This document shows positions 41,176 through 51,036 of a DNA stretch of 64,000 bases, in pieces. Under the pieces are notes generated by a model, which was not told where the DNA came from, did not search any database, and saw nothing but the letters and a program-made list of their open reading frames with translations. Within the stretch, counting starts at the first letter, position 1, and the number at the start of each line of letters is the position of its first letter. Source of the DNA: Oscillospiraceae bacterium (GTDB lineage Bacteria; Bacillota; Clostridia; Oscillospirales; Ruminococcaceae); contig CP107210.1 in the NCBI GenBank assembly GCA_025757985.1, positions 434,001 through 498,000 of the forward strand. Direction: 5' to 3'. The translations under genes and the position numbers were made by a program.

Positions 41176-42519
41176 ATGGCAAAACCGATCGTAGCCATTG
41201 TGGGCCGCCCCAATGTGGGTAAGTCCACCATTTTCAATAAGCTGACCGGCCAGCGCCTCGCCATTGTCGAGGACACGCCGGGCGTTACCCGCGACCGTAT
41301 CTTCTGCGATTGCGAATGGTCCGGCCACAAGTTCCTGCTGGTGGACACCGGCGGCATAGAGCCCCGCATTGATGACGGCCTGCTGGCCCACATGCGTGAG
41401 CAGGCCCAGTTGGCCATCGACTCCGCCGACTGCATCGTCATGGTGACTGAGCTGTCCGCCGGTGTGACGCCGCAGGATCAGGATGTTGCCAGTATGCTGA
41501 TGCGCAGCGGCAAGCCCGTGGTGCTGGCCGTCAACAAGTGCGACAAGGTCGGCGAGCCGCCGATGGAGCTGTATGATTTTTACAGCCTCGGCCTCGGTGA
41601 GCTGATCCCGGTCTCCGGCGTACATGGCCACGGCACCGGCGACCTGCTGGACGCCGTCTGCGCTCACCTCAATTTTGAGGAGGAGGAAGAGGACACCGAT
41701 GACCGCATCACCGTTGCTGTCATCGGCCGCCCCAATGTCGGCAAGTCCAGCCTGATCAACCACATTCTGGGCGAAAACCGTCTCATCGTTGCCAACGAGG
41801 CAGGCACCACCCGCGATGCCATCGACACAATGGTCGAGAACAAGTATGGCAAGTTCGTCTTTACCGATACCGCTGGTCTGCGCAAGCGCGGCAAGGTGGA
41901 GAGCGGCGTGGAGCGCTACAGCGTTCTGCGCAGTCTGGCCGCGGTCGAGCGCAGCCGTGTCTGCGTCATCATGATCGACGCCACGGTCGGCTTTACCGAG
42001 CAGGACTCCAAGGTCGCGGGCTATGCCCACGAGCAGGGTAAGGCCTGCATCATCGCCGTCAACAAGTGGGACGCTGTCGAGAAGGACAGCTACACGATGG
42101 ACGCCATGCGCAAAAAGCTGGAGGAGGACTTCAGCTTCATGTCCTATGCCCCCATCATCTTCATCAGCGCCAAGACCGGCCAGCGTGTCGATAAGCTGTT
42201 TGAAACCATTCATTTTGTCGATGTCCAGAACGGCACCCGCGTGCCCACCGGTGCGCTGAATGAGATGCTGGCCCGTGCCACCGCCAAGGTCCAGCCGCCG
42301 TCCGACAAGGGCAAGCGTCTGAAGGTGTTCTATATTACTCAGATTTCGACCCGCCCGCCGACGTTCGTCTGCTTCGTCAACCAGAAGGCTCTGTTCCATT
42401 TCTCGTACCAGCGTTATCTGGAAAACCAGATCCGAGAGACCTTCGGTCTGACCGGCACCCCCATCAAGATGATCACCCGCGAGCACGGCGACGGCGCGGT
42501 CAAAGCAGGGAAGGTGTAA
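41176..42519 (+). CDS. der: Ribosome biogenesis GTPase Der (EngA)
   Basis: A 447-residue protein with two tandem GTPase domains, needed for 50S subunit assembly. The P-loops are GRPNVGKST (about 9-17) and GRPNVGKSS (about 184-192), with G4 motifs NKCD and NKWD, and a C-terminal KH-like domain. GAGGGAGGAAGG before the ATG is a strong ribosome site. plsY follows 3 bases after the stop. Confidence 0.98.
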   Translation: MAKPIVAIVGRPNVGKSTIFNKLTGQRLAIVEDTPGVTRDRIFCDCEWSGHKFLLVDTGGIEPRIDDGLLAHMREQAQLAIDSADCIVMVTELSAGVTPQDQDVASMLMRSGKPVVLAVNKCDKVGEPPMELYDFYSLGLGELIPVSGVHGHGTGDLLDAVCAHLNFEEEEEDTDDRITVAVIGRPNVGKSSLINHILGENRLIVANEAGTTRDAIDTMVENKYGKFVFTDTAGLRKRGKVESGVERYSVLRSLAAVERSRVCVIMIDATVGFTEQDSKVAGYAHEQGKACIIAVNKWDAVEKDSYTMDAMRKKLEEDFSFMSYAPIIFISAKTGQRVDKLFETIHFVDVQNGTRVPTGALNEMLARATAKVQPPSDKGKRLKVFYITQISTRPPTFVCFVNQKALFHFSYQRYLENQIRETFGLTGTPIKMITREHGDGAVKAGKV

Positions 42520-42522
42520 CCC

Positions 42523-43200
42523 ATGGTGAAAAATATCCTTCTGGCCTGCGTGCTGACCGCAGCAGGCGGTTACCTGCTGGGCAGTATCCTGTTCGGCGTG
42601 CTGATTTCTAAAGTCATGTACAACGATGATGTGCGCAACCATGGCAGCGGCAACGCCGGCATGACGAATGTGCTGCGCACCTACGGCAAGCTGCCCGCTG
42701 TGTTCACCACCATCGGCGATGTGGGCAAGAGCGTGGCCGCCGTCAACCTGGGCCGCTTTATCTTTGACGCGCTGCTCTCCGGCACAGGTGCGGCCTGGCA
42801 GAATCCGCTGGACCCCGTCTGCGGTGCGTATCTGGCCGCCATCTTCTGCATGATCGGCCACAGCCGCCCGATTTTCTTCGGCTTCAAGGGCGGCAAGGGC
42901 GTTCTGGTGGGTGCCGGTGCGGCGCTTGCCACCGAGCCGCTCGTCTGTGCAGTCCTGCTGGTTGTTTTCCTGATCGAGGTTGCGATTACCCATATCGTCT
43001 CGCTTGGCAGCATTATCATCGCTGCTCTGTACCCTGTCGGTACCCTCATCAACCTCATCGCGCACGGCGCAGGCGTGCCGACAGTTGTGTTCAGCACGAT
43101 TTGTTGCTGCCTTATGGCCGCTATGGTTATCTGGCTGCACCGCTCCAACATTGAGCGGCTGCGCAAAGGCACCGAATACCGTTTCGGACAGAAGAAGTAA
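42523..43200 (+). CDS. plsY: Acyl-phosphate:glycerol-3-phosphate acyltransferase
   Basis: A 225-residue membrane enzyme making lysophosphatidic acid, the first step of phospholipid synthesis. Conserved loops are visible: GSGNAGMTNVLRTYGK near residue 42, FGFKGGKGVLVGAGA near 122, and the last loop SLGSI near 163. About six hydrophobic helices are predicted. The der-plsY order is common in Firmicutes. A second PlsY-like gene starts at 226 on the minus strand, with MAN in place of MTN. Confidence 0.95.
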   Translation: MVKNILLACVLTAAGGYLLGSILFGVLISKVMYNDDVRNHGSGNAGMTNVLRTYGKLPAVFTTIGDVGKSVAAVNLGRFIFDALLSGTGAAWQNPLDPVCGAYLAAIFCMIGHSRPIFFGFKGGKGVLVGAGAALATEPLVCAVLLVVFLIEVAITHIVSLGSIIIAALYPVGTLINLIAHGAGVPTVVFSTICCCLMAAMVIWLHRSNIERLRKGTEYRFGQKK

Positions 43201-43212
43201 CCTGTCCAATTC

Positions 43213-43244
43213 CACCGCATGATTTTGGTCATGCGGTGTTTTTT
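43213..43244 (+). terminator. Terminator of plsY
   Basis: Ten-base stem CACCGCATGA / TCATGCGGTG followed by TTTTTT. Confidence 0.92.
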
Positions 43245-43249
43245 GTACA

Positions 43250-43279
43250 TTGAGTTTCCGTTTGTTTATCCGTTATACT
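43250..43279 (+). promoter_or_regulatory. Promoter of the small gene at 43296
   Basis: TTGAGT (43250-43255), 18 bases, TATACT (43274-43279), 17 bases before the ATG, so the leader is only about 10 bases and starts almost at GGGAGG. Confidence 0.65.
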
Positions 43280-43295
43280 AGGGAGGTAACGCGCC

Positions 43296-43637
43296 ATGGC
43301 AGATTCGATTGATGCTGTCTGGGCACTGCTGCAGCAGCACCAACAGGAGGTATTTCACACAGCCAAGGGTCTGCCCTTTACCTACACGATCCGGGGCGGG
43401 GAGCTGTTTGTGGATCGACGGCAGAAGTCTATCACGGTCTCTACCGTAGCAAACGCACTGGGAAAAATTTCCGCCCTGGAGGAGGCGGGGATTGAGATCA
43501 GCGGCCCTAAAAAGCTTGGCTTCTATGGGGCAAGCTATCTCTATCCGGTATTGCTGACACTGGGGGTCATAGCGGCACCCGCACCCGGAGAAGCAGAGCA
43601 GCTGCATTTCGGAGAGACAGAATTTACCATGTCGTAA
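43296..43637 (+). CDS. Small soluble protein of unknown function
   Basis: A 113-residue protein I do not recognise. It starts MADSIDAVWALLQQHQQ, has a short beta-rich part (FTYTIRGGELFVDRRQKSIT) and a helical segment with STVANALGKISALEEAG, then GPKKLGFYGASYLYPVLLTLGVI. The middle could be a helix-turn-helix-like fold. A good GGGAGG site is 12 bases before the ATG and it has its own promoter, so it is probably real. It lies alone between plsY and the ATP synthase operon. Confidence 0.7.
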   Translation: MADSIDAVWALLQQHQQEVFHTAKGLPFTYTIRGGELFVDRRQKSITVSTVANALGKISALEEAGIEISGPKKLGFYGASYLYPVLLTLGVIAAPAPGEAEQLHFGETEFTMS

Positions 43638-43694
43638 ATTGTGAACACAGTATGAAAACTATACAAAATACATGGCGCGCGTGAAAAATAACTG

Positions 43695-43723
43695 TTGAAA
43701 TACAGTGCACTCTGTTGTATACT
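43695..43723 (+). promoter_or_regulatory. Promoter of the ATP synthase operon
   Basis: TTGAAA (43695-43700), 17 bases, TATACT (43718-43723). GTATAC occurs at 43717 and again at 43728, spaced by 5 bases, across the start region. Confidence 0.8.
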
Positions 43724-43755
43724 GTGAGTATACGGCAAAGGTGGGGAACAGTATA

Positions 43756-44022
43756 ATGAAAAGCCTATACGATGCCGCCCGCCATCTGGTCTGGCTGACC
43801 CAGTTTGGGTTGTCTGTTGTGATTCCGCCTGTGGTGTGTATCATAGGTGCGGTCTGGCTGCGCCGTCAGCTTCAGCTGGGCGGATGGATCGTAGGCGTGG
43901 GCGTAGCCATCGGTGTGCTGGCGGCTGTCAGCTGTCTGCGCAGCTCGCTGCAGGCGCTGGACAGGCAGGGAAAGACAGCAGAGCACAAGGAGCCGCCATC
44001 GGTTTCCTTTAATAATCATTAG
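43756..44022 (+). CDS. atpZ: AtpZ/AtpI-family small membrane protein
   Basis: An 88-residue protein with two hydrophobic helices (about 13-34 and 40-60), typical of the small AtpZ-type protein at the head of Na+ or H+ F-ATPase operons, where with AtpI it helps ion supply or c-ring assembly. The ATG at 43756 has GGTGGGGAA upstream; an upstream in-frame ATG lies within the promoter and is unlikely. The next gene follows by 15 bases. Confidence 0.82.
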   Translation: MKSLYDAARHLVWLTQFGLSVVIPPVVCIIGAVWLRRQLQLGGWIVGVGVAIGVLAAVSCLRSSLQALDRQGKTAEHKEPPSVSFNNH

Positions 44023-44037
44023 AAAGGGGCATGACCC

Positions 44038-44466
44038 TTGCGCAAGCATCAGGACATTTTGCGGCAGTCCGGCCAGTTGGCCGTTGCCGTGGCACTCTGT
44101 ATCGCCGCTATGCTGGCAGTGTATGCGCTGGCCGGTTATTATACTACGGAAGTGCTGGTCGGTGCGCTGATCGGGTTTGTGCTGGCCATGGGCAACTTCC
44201 TCGCGTTGAGCATCACGGTGTCCAATGCGCTGGATCGCGCTGCCAACGGCGGCAGCCCCCAAAAGGCACAGCTTGAGATCCAGACCTCCAGCGTGGTGCG
44301 GCCGGTAGTGCTGGTGATCTTCTATATCCTGATCTTCCGGGCAAAGCTGTGCGACCCGGTGGCGGCGATCCTACCGCTTCTCTTTGCACAGGTCAGCCTG
44401 AAGCTGATCGAATTTTTCCGTAAGGACCCCGCAAAGTCTGAAAAGGACGGTGATTCAACCCCATGA
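44038..44466 (+). CDS. atpI: ATP synthase subunit I (AtpI-type)
   Basis: A 142-residue membrane protein with about four hydrophobic helices, matching the ATP synthase I family that assists assembly of the c-ring. It starts at TTG with AAAGGGG upstream. Its stop overlaps the atpB start (ATGA at 44463), so the two are translationally coupled. The C-terminus is charged (FRKDPAKSEKDGD). Confidence 0.82.
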   Translation: MRKHQDILRQSGQLAVAVALCIAAMLAVYALAGYYTTEVLVGALIGFVLAMGNFLALSITVSNALDRAANGGSPQKAQLEIQTSSVVRPVVLVIFYILIFRAKLCDPVAAILPLLFAQVSLKLIEFFRKDPAKSEKDGDSTP

Positions 44467-45377
44467 ATGGTCCGAAAATCTACTTTACTATACCGCTGCT
44501 CGGCGGCATCGACATTACCCAGACGACCGTTTCTTCCTTTGTAGTCATGGTGCTGCTCTGCACGGCGGCCGTTGTGCTGGGCGGCAACCTGCAAAAGAGA
44601 CCCGGTCGGCGGCAGGTGCTTGTTGAAAAGGGCGTGACGATGCTCTACGACATGGTCGAAAGCACGATGGGCAAGCACAACAGCTATTGGACGCCCTATA
44701 TCGGCGCGCTGTTCCTCAGCTCGATCTGCGGTTCTTTTATCGGCATGACCGGTATTTTCCGCTCATCTACCGCTGATTTGTCCACGACCTTTACTTGGGC
44801 ACTGATGACCAGCTTTCTATGCTGGGGCTGTTCCATCAAGCGCAACGGCGTGGGCGGCTGGCTCAAGGGCTTTACCGAGCCCATCGTGGTTATGACGCCG
44901 ATGAACCTTGTCTCTGAAATCGCACAGCCGATCTCTATGGCGTTCCGTCATTTCGGCAACATTGCTGGCGGCAGCGTTCTGACCAGTCTGGTCTATTCGG
45001 CGCTGGCAACCGTCTCGGCTGCCGTGCTGGGCCTTGTGGGCCGCAGCATTGTGGTGGGCATCGTGATCCTTGCCATTGGTGCGGCGCTGCTGTACAGCGG
45101 CGTCAAGGGCAAAAAAATGGCCCGTAAAATCTTTGGCACGGTCTTTGCCGTGACCGGCGCACTCTCCCTCTTGGGGCTGACAGGCGTACCTTATCTGGAG
45201 GTCGGTGTTCCCGGCATCCTGAGCCTGTATTTTGATATTTTCTCCGGCGGCGTACAAGCCCTTGTTTTCAGCCTGTTGACAATGGTGTACGTGGGCAATG
45301 CCTGCCCGCCCCCCGGAGGAAGCCTGAATCCGTATTTATTATTTAGGAGGATATTTCTATGGAAGCTGCAATCGTAA
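44463..45377 (+). CDS. atpB: ATP synthase subunit a (possible 3' frameshift)
   Basis: The 304-residue Fo subunit a forms the ion half-channels against the c-ring. The essential arginine is R162 in SMAFRHFGN. Several hydrophobic helices and LSLYFDIFSGGVQALVF near the C-terminus are typical. The frame as read runs 19 bases into atpE and ends in a non-conserved tail (GGSLNPYLLFRRIF). Just before it, a run of six C occurs (45309-45314); one C fewer would end the protein at PPPEEA with a stop at 45325. Either an indel in the assembly or a genuine extension. Confidence 0.9.
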   Translation: MNGPKIYFTIPLLGGIDITQTTVSSFVVMVLLCTAAVVLGGNLQKRPGRRQVLVEKGVTMLYDMVESTMGKHNSYWTPYIGALFLSSICGSFIGMTGIFRSSTADLSTTFTWALMTSFLCWGCSIKRNGVGGWLKGFTEPIVVMTPMNLVSEIAQPISMAFRHFGNIAGGSVLTSLVYSALATVSAAVLGLVGRSIVVGIVILAIGAALLYSGVKGKKMARKIFGTVFAVTGALSLLGLTGVPYLEVGVPGILSLYFDIFSGGVQALVFSLLTMVYVGNACPPPGGSLNPYLLFRRIFLWKLQS

Positions 45378-45598
45378 AAGCTGCCTGCGCCATCGGCGCC
45401 GGTATCGCAATGGGCTTTGGTGCTATCGGCCCGGCTATCGGTGAAGGCAACGCCGTCGGCAAGGCGCTGGAGGGCATGGCCCGCCAGCCTGAAATGGCCA
45501 ACGACCTGCGTACCAACATGATTCTGGGCTGCGCCATCACCGAGTCGACCGGTATCTACTCGCTGGTCATCGCGCTGCTGCTGCTCTTCGTCTTCTGA
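45359..45598 (+). CDS. atpE: ATP synthase subunit c with two-carboxylate ion site
   Basis: A 79-residue hairpin that forms the rotor ring. The ion-binding carboxylate is E62 in AITESTGIYSLV, with S63, T64 and Y67 as in sodium-binding rings. The first helix carries E29 in GPAIGEGNAVG, at the position of Q32 of the Ilyobacter sodium c-ring; a second glutamate here matches the two-carboxylate motif described for Fusobacterium nucleatum. This points to sodium, not proton, coupling (inference). AGGAGG lies before the ATG. Confidence 0.96.
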   Translation: MEAAIVKAACAIGAGIAMGFGAIGPAIGEGNAVGKALEGMARQPEMANDLRTNMILGCAITESTGIYSLVIALLLLFVF

Positions 45599-45627
45599 TA
45601 CTACTGCCGAAAATGGAGGAATAGCTC

Positions 45628-46134
45628 ATGACGGGCTTTGAAAGTTTTGTAGGCGTCAACCCGTGGACTGCGCTGTTTACCTTCTGCAATATGCTCATCA
45701 CCTTTGCCGTACTGAAAAAGTTCCTTTTCAAGCCGGTAAAGCAGATGATCGATGACCGTCAGCAGGAGATCGATACGATGTACGCCGATGCCGATGCTGC
45801 CAAGCAGAAGGCCGCCGACCTTGAGAAAGAGTACGCGGATCATCTGCAGAGCATTAAGGATGAGCGCGACACAATGCTGCGTGAGGCGACCGCCCGTGCC
45901 CAGAAGCGCGAGGAGGAGATCGTCAACGAGGCAAAAGCCGAGGCTGCATCCATACGCGCAGCGGCGGAGGCTGACATTGCACAGGAACGCAAGAAGGCTG
46001 TCAACGACCTGAAAAACGAGATCGGCAGCATGGCTGTCGAGATCGCGGGCAAGGTCGTGGAACGCGAGATCAGAGAGTCTGATCATCAGGCCCTGATCGA
46101 TGAATTTATCCGGAATGTGGGGGATGCCTCATGA
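45628..46134 (+). CDS. atpF: ATP synthase subunit b
   Basis: A 168-residue peripheral stalk subunit with one N-terminal membrane helix (about 8-30, TALFTFCNMLITFAVLKKFLF) and a long charged coiled helix rich in A, K and E. Length is normal for Firmicutes. GGAGGAAT precedes the ATG. The stop overlaps the atpH start (ATGA). Confidence 0.95.
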   Translation: MTGFESFVGVNPWTALFTFCNMLITFAVLKKFLFKPVKQMIDDRQQEIDTMYADADAAKQKAADLEKEYADHLQSIKDERDTMLREATARAQKREEEIVNEAKAEAASIRAAAEADIAQERKKAVNDLKNEIGSMAVEIAGKVVEREIRESDHQALIDEFIRNVGDAS

Positions 46135-46667
46135 CCGAGCTTGCGAAACGCTACGGCGGCAGCCTGTATGATCTGGCGGCAGAGGAGGCTCTGACCGATC
46201 GGCTTTTACAGGAGCTGCAGACTGCGGTGGACAGCATCAAGGCCGAGCCACAGTATCTGCGGCTGCTGGCAACGCCCAGCGTACCCAAACAGGAGCGCTG
46301 CGACCTGCTGGCAAAGGCCTTCGAGGGTGCCCACCCGTATCTGGTCAACTTCCTCAAGCTTCTGTGCGAGGAGGACCTCATCGCTGAGCTTCCCGGCTGC
46401 CTGCGGGCGTACCGCGACCGCTACAACGCCGACCACGATATTCTCGAGGTCACGGCGGTGTCGGCTGTTGCGCTGACCGCGGCCAACCGTGAAAAGCTGC
46501 TGGCAAAATTGCAGAATATGACAGGCAAAAACATCGTCCTGACCGAGACCGTGGACCCCACCGTTCTGGGAGGTATCCGGCTGGATATGGGCGGCACACG
46601 CCTGGACGGCACCGTGCAGCGCCATCTCGAGCGTCTGCGTGAGGAAATCGACGGTGCCACCCTTTAA
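46131..46667 (+). CDS. atpH: ATP synthase subunit delta
   Basis: A 178-residue stalk subunit (OSCP-type) linking b to the top of F1. The N-terminal helical domain (TELAKRYGGSLYDLA) and the C-terminal VDPTVLGGIRLDMGGTRLDG signature are present. It starts in the ATGA overlap with atpF. Confidence 0.95.
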   Translation: MTELAKRYGGSLYDLAAEEALTDRLLQELQTAVDSIKAEPQYLRLLATPSVPKQERCDLLAKAFEGAHPYLVNFLKLLCEEDLIAELPGCLRAYRDRYNADHDILEVTAVSAVALTAANREKLLAKLQNMTGKNIVLTETVDPTVLGGIRLDMGGTRLDGTVQRHLERLREEIDGATL

Positions 46668-46694
46668 AGGAATTGCACCCATTCTATAGATTGT

Positions 46695-48230
<1,536 letters not shown>

Positions 48231-48251
48231 ACTGCAAAGGAGGTGCCGCCG

Positions 48252-49106
48252 ATGGCCGGTTCCATGAAAGAAATCAAGCTGCGTATCCGAAGCGTCGAAA
48301 GCACCATGCAGATCACCAAGGCCATGGAGCTTGTTGCGTCCAGCAAGCTGCGCCGTGCAAAGGAGCGCGTCGAGGGCAGCCGCCCGTATTTTGAAACGCT
48401 CTACCGTACCCTGTACGACATCGCCAGTGCAGATTCAGACTTTGACAGCCCCTACCTCGCCAAGCGGGCGACAAACCGCCGCCTGTATATCGTCATCGCG
48501 GGTGACCGCGGTCTGGCGGGCGGTTATAACTCCAATATCCTGAAGGCTGTCGAGGCCGATGCACAGGGCAGCGACTACTGTGTGCTGCCCATAGGCAAAA
48601 AAGCGGTCGAGCATTTTGAGCGCCGTAAGGCTGAGATTCTGACCACAAGCTTTGCCGAAGCAGGCGATTTGTCGGTCAGTGACTGCTTTGAAATTTCGCG
48701 GCTGGTCTGCCGGAAGTTTTTGGCAGGGGAGTTTGATGAGATACGCCTTGGTTTTACGCAATTTGTCTCTATGCTGACCCAGACGGCCACCGTGCTGCCG
48801 GTTCTGCCTTTCGATGCGCCGCGCCCGGACCCGGGCTACGAGCACGAAAGTCTGATGCTGTATGAGCCGGACAGCAAGGCGGTCTTTGATGCGATCATCC
48901 CGGAGTATCTGGCCGGTGTTGTCTACGGTGCCCTCTGCGAGAGCGTTGCCAGTGAGCAGGGCGCGCGCCGCATGGCCATGGATGCCGCCACCAAGAATGC
49001 CGGTGAGATGATCGACCACCTGAACCTGTACTACAACCGCGCCCGTCAGGCCGCTATCACGCAGGAAATTACCGAGATTGTGGCCGGTGCTGACGCGGAA
49101 AGCTAA
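48252..49106 (+). CDS. atpG: ATP synthase subunit gamma
   Basis: The 284-residue central rotor shaft of F1. The N-terminal helix reads MKEIKLRIRSVESTMQITKAMELVASSKL, split by the conserved TMQITKAM; the C-terminal helix reads RARQAAITQEITEIVAGA. GTG at 48243 overlaps the ribosome site AAAGGAGG, so the ATG at 48252 is the better start. Confidence 0.96.
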   Translation: MAGSMKEIKLRIRSVESTMQITKAMELVASSKLRRAKERVEGSRPYFETLYRTLYDIASADSDFDSPYLAKRATNRRLYIVIAGDRGLAGGYNSNILKAVEADAQGSDYCVLPIGKKAVEHFERRKAEILTTSFAEAGDLSVSDCFEISRLVCRKFLAGEFDEIRLGFTQFVSMLTQTATVLPVLPFDAPRPDPGYEHESLMLYEPDSKAVFDAIIPEYLAGVVYGALCESVASEQGARRMAMDAATKNAGEMIDHLNLYYNRARQAAITQEITEIVAGADAES

Positions 49107-49134
49107 CGAAAAGCCCACTAAAGGAGTGTGTGCT

Positions 49135-50529
49135 ATGCCAGAAAAACACATCGGAAAGGTAGTGCAGGTCATGGGACCTGTACTGGACATCCGATTCAAG
49201 GACGGTGAACTGCCCGCCCTGCTCAACGCTATCGAGTTGGAGAACAACGGAAAAAAGCTGATCGTTGAGGTTGCCCAGCATGTCGGTGACAATGTGGTCC
49301 GCTGCATTGCGATGGCCGCCACAGACGGCCTTGTCCGCGGTACGGATGCGATCGACACCGGTGAGCCCATCAAGGTCCCCGTTGGTGACGAGTGCCTCGG
49401 CCGCGTATTCAACCTGCTCGGTGATCCCGTTGATGAGCAGCCTGCTCCCCAGAATGCGGAGCATTGGCCCATCCACCGTTCAGCCCCTGCCTTTGATGAG
49501 CAGGAGTCTGCCACTGAAATTCTCGAGACCGGCATCAAGGTCGTTGACCTTATTTGCCCCTACGCCAAGGGCGGCAAGATCGGTCTGTTCGGCGGTGCCG
49601 GTGTCGGCAAGACCGTTCTGATTCAGGAGCTTATCTATAACATTGCCACGGCCCACAACGGCTACTCTGTCTTTACCGGCGTCGGCGAGCGCACCCGTGA
49701 GGGCAATGACCTCTACGGTGAGATGCGCGAGAGCGGCGTTCTGAGCAAGACGGCGCTGGTCTACGGCCAGATGAATGAGCCGCCGGGAGCGCGTATGCGC
49801 GTGGCCCTGTCCGGCCTGACGATGGCGGAGTATTTCCGCGATGTCAAGCATCAGGATGTGCTGCTCTTCATTGACAACATCTTCCGTTTCACGCAGGCCG
49901 GCTCTGAGGTCTCGGCGCTGCTGGGCCGTATGCCCTCCGCCGTTGGCTACCAGCCCACGCTGGCCACCGAGATGGGCGCCCTGCAGGAGCGTATCACCTC
50001 CACCCGCAAGGGCTCCATCACCTCGGTGCAGGCTGTCTATGTGCCTGCCGATGACCTGACCGACCCGGCGCCTGCCACGACCTTTACCCATCTGGACGCT
50101 ACCACGGTTCTGAGCCGTGACATTGCCTCTCAGGGTATCTACCCGGCCGTGGACCCGCTGGACTCCACCTCGCGTATCCTCTCGCCTGAAGTTGTCGGGC
50201 AGGAGCATTACGAGGTTGCCCGCGCCGTGCAGCAGGTTCTGCAGCGCTATAAGGAGCTGCAGGACATTATCGCTATTATGGGTATGGACGAACTGTCCGA
50301 GGATGACAAGATTACGGTTGCCCGCGCCCGTAAGGTGCAGCGCTTCCTGTCCCAGTCCTTCCATGTGGCAGAGCAGTTTACCGGTATGCCCGGTCAGTAT
50401 GTGCCGCTGAAGGAGACCATCCGCGGCTTTAAGATGATCCTGAACGGTGAGTGCGACAGCATCCCCGAAAGCTGCTTCCTGTTTGCCGGCACCATTGATG
50501 ATGTTCTGGCCAAGGCCAAGCAGCAGTAA
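49135..50529 (+). CDS. atpD: ATP synthase subunit beta
   Basis: The 464-residue catalytic F1 subunit. The P-loop is GGAGVGKTVL near residue 147-156; GERTREGNDLY carries the catalytic glutamate region and DELSEDD the DELSEED-type lever. The ATG at 49135 is preceded by AAAGGAG. atpC follows by 12 bases. Confidence 0.98.
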   Translation: MPEKHIGKVVQVMGPVLDIRFKDGELPALLNAIELENNGKKLIVEVAQHVGDNVVRCIAMAATDGLVRGTDAIDTGEPIKVPVGDECLGRVFNLLGDPVDEQPAPQNAEHWPIHRSAPAFDEQESATEILETGIKVVDLICPYAKGGKIGLFGGAGVGKTVLIQELIYNIATAHNGYSVFTGVGERTREGNDLYGEMRESGVLSKTALVYGQMNEPPGARMRVALSGLTMAEYFRDVKHQDVLLFIDNIFRFTQAGSEVSALLGRMPSAVGYQPTLATEMGALQERITSTRKGSITSVQAVYVPADDLTDPAPATTFTHLDATTVLSRDIASQGIYPAVDPLDSTSRILSPEVVGQEHYEVARAVQQVLQRYKELQDIIAIMGMDELSEDDKITVARARKVQRFLSQSFHVAEQFTGMPGQYVPLKETIRGFKMILNGECDSIPESCFLFAGTIDDVLAKAKQQ

Positions 50530-50541
50530 GGCGGTGGTCGT

Positions 50542-50955
50542 ATGGCAACTTTCCCGCTCAAGATCATGACGCCGGACGGCGTCGCCTATGACGGGCTGGT
50601 CACATCGGTGTCCTGCCGCACGATCAACGGTCAGGTCCAGCTGCTGGCAAAGCATATTGACTTCTGTACGGCACTGGGCATGGGCGAGGCTCATATCAAG
50701 CTGGAGGACGGTACCACCCGCCGCGCCGCCTGCATGGGCGGTATGCTCAGCATGATGCAGGGCGAGTGCCACCTGCTGGCCACTACCTTTGAATGGGCTG
50801 ATGCCATTGATGCCGAGCGCGCGGCCCGCAGCAAGGCGCGTGCCGAGGAGATACTGGCCCAGAAAAATCTCGACAAGCGCGATATGGAGCTGGCCGAGGC
50901 TCGCCTCAGACGCGCACTCGTGCGCAGCAGTGTAGCTGCCCGCAAGGATATCTGA
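50542..50955 (+). CDS. atpC: ATP synthase subunit epsilon
   Basis: A 137-residue F1 subunit that regulates rotation and hydrolysis. The beta-sandwich begins FPLKIMTPDGVAYDG; a C-terminal helical hairpin follows (AERAARSKARAEEIL, AEARLRRALVR). This is the last gene of the operon, ended by a terminator. Confidence 0.95.
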   Translation: MATFPLKIMTPDGVAYDGLVTSVSCRTINGQVQLLAKHIDFCTALGMGEAHIKLEDGTTRRAACMGGMLSMMQGECHLLATTFEWADAIDAERAARSKARAEEILAQKNLDKRDMELAEARLRRALVRSSVAARKDI

Positions 50956-50966
50956 TCTACACCTTT

Positions 50967-50994
50967 GCCCCCGCTTAATGGCGGGGGCATTTTG
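50967..50994 (+). terminator. Terminator of the ATP synthase operon
   Basis: Eight-base stem GCCCCCGC / GCGGGGGC with a 6-base loop, followed by ATTTTGC. The T run is short. Confidence 0.78.
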
Positions 50995-51001
50995 CTATGT
51001 C

Positions 51002-51030
51002 TTGCGCTTTACAATAAGAGCGCGTATAAT
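51002..51030 (+). promoter_or_regulatory. Promoter immediately before the DUF1294 gene (possibly leaderless)
   Basis: TTGCGC (51002-51007), 17 bases, TATAAT (51025-51030). The ATG at 51037 begins 7 bases after the -10, about where transcription should start. Confidence 0.72.
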
Positions 51031-51036
51031 AATACC

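Noticed and set aside
43717..43733. Regulatory palindrome at the ATP synthase promoter (two GTATAC)
   Set aside because: Each hexamer is self-palindromic and one is simply the -10 region; too short to call an operator.
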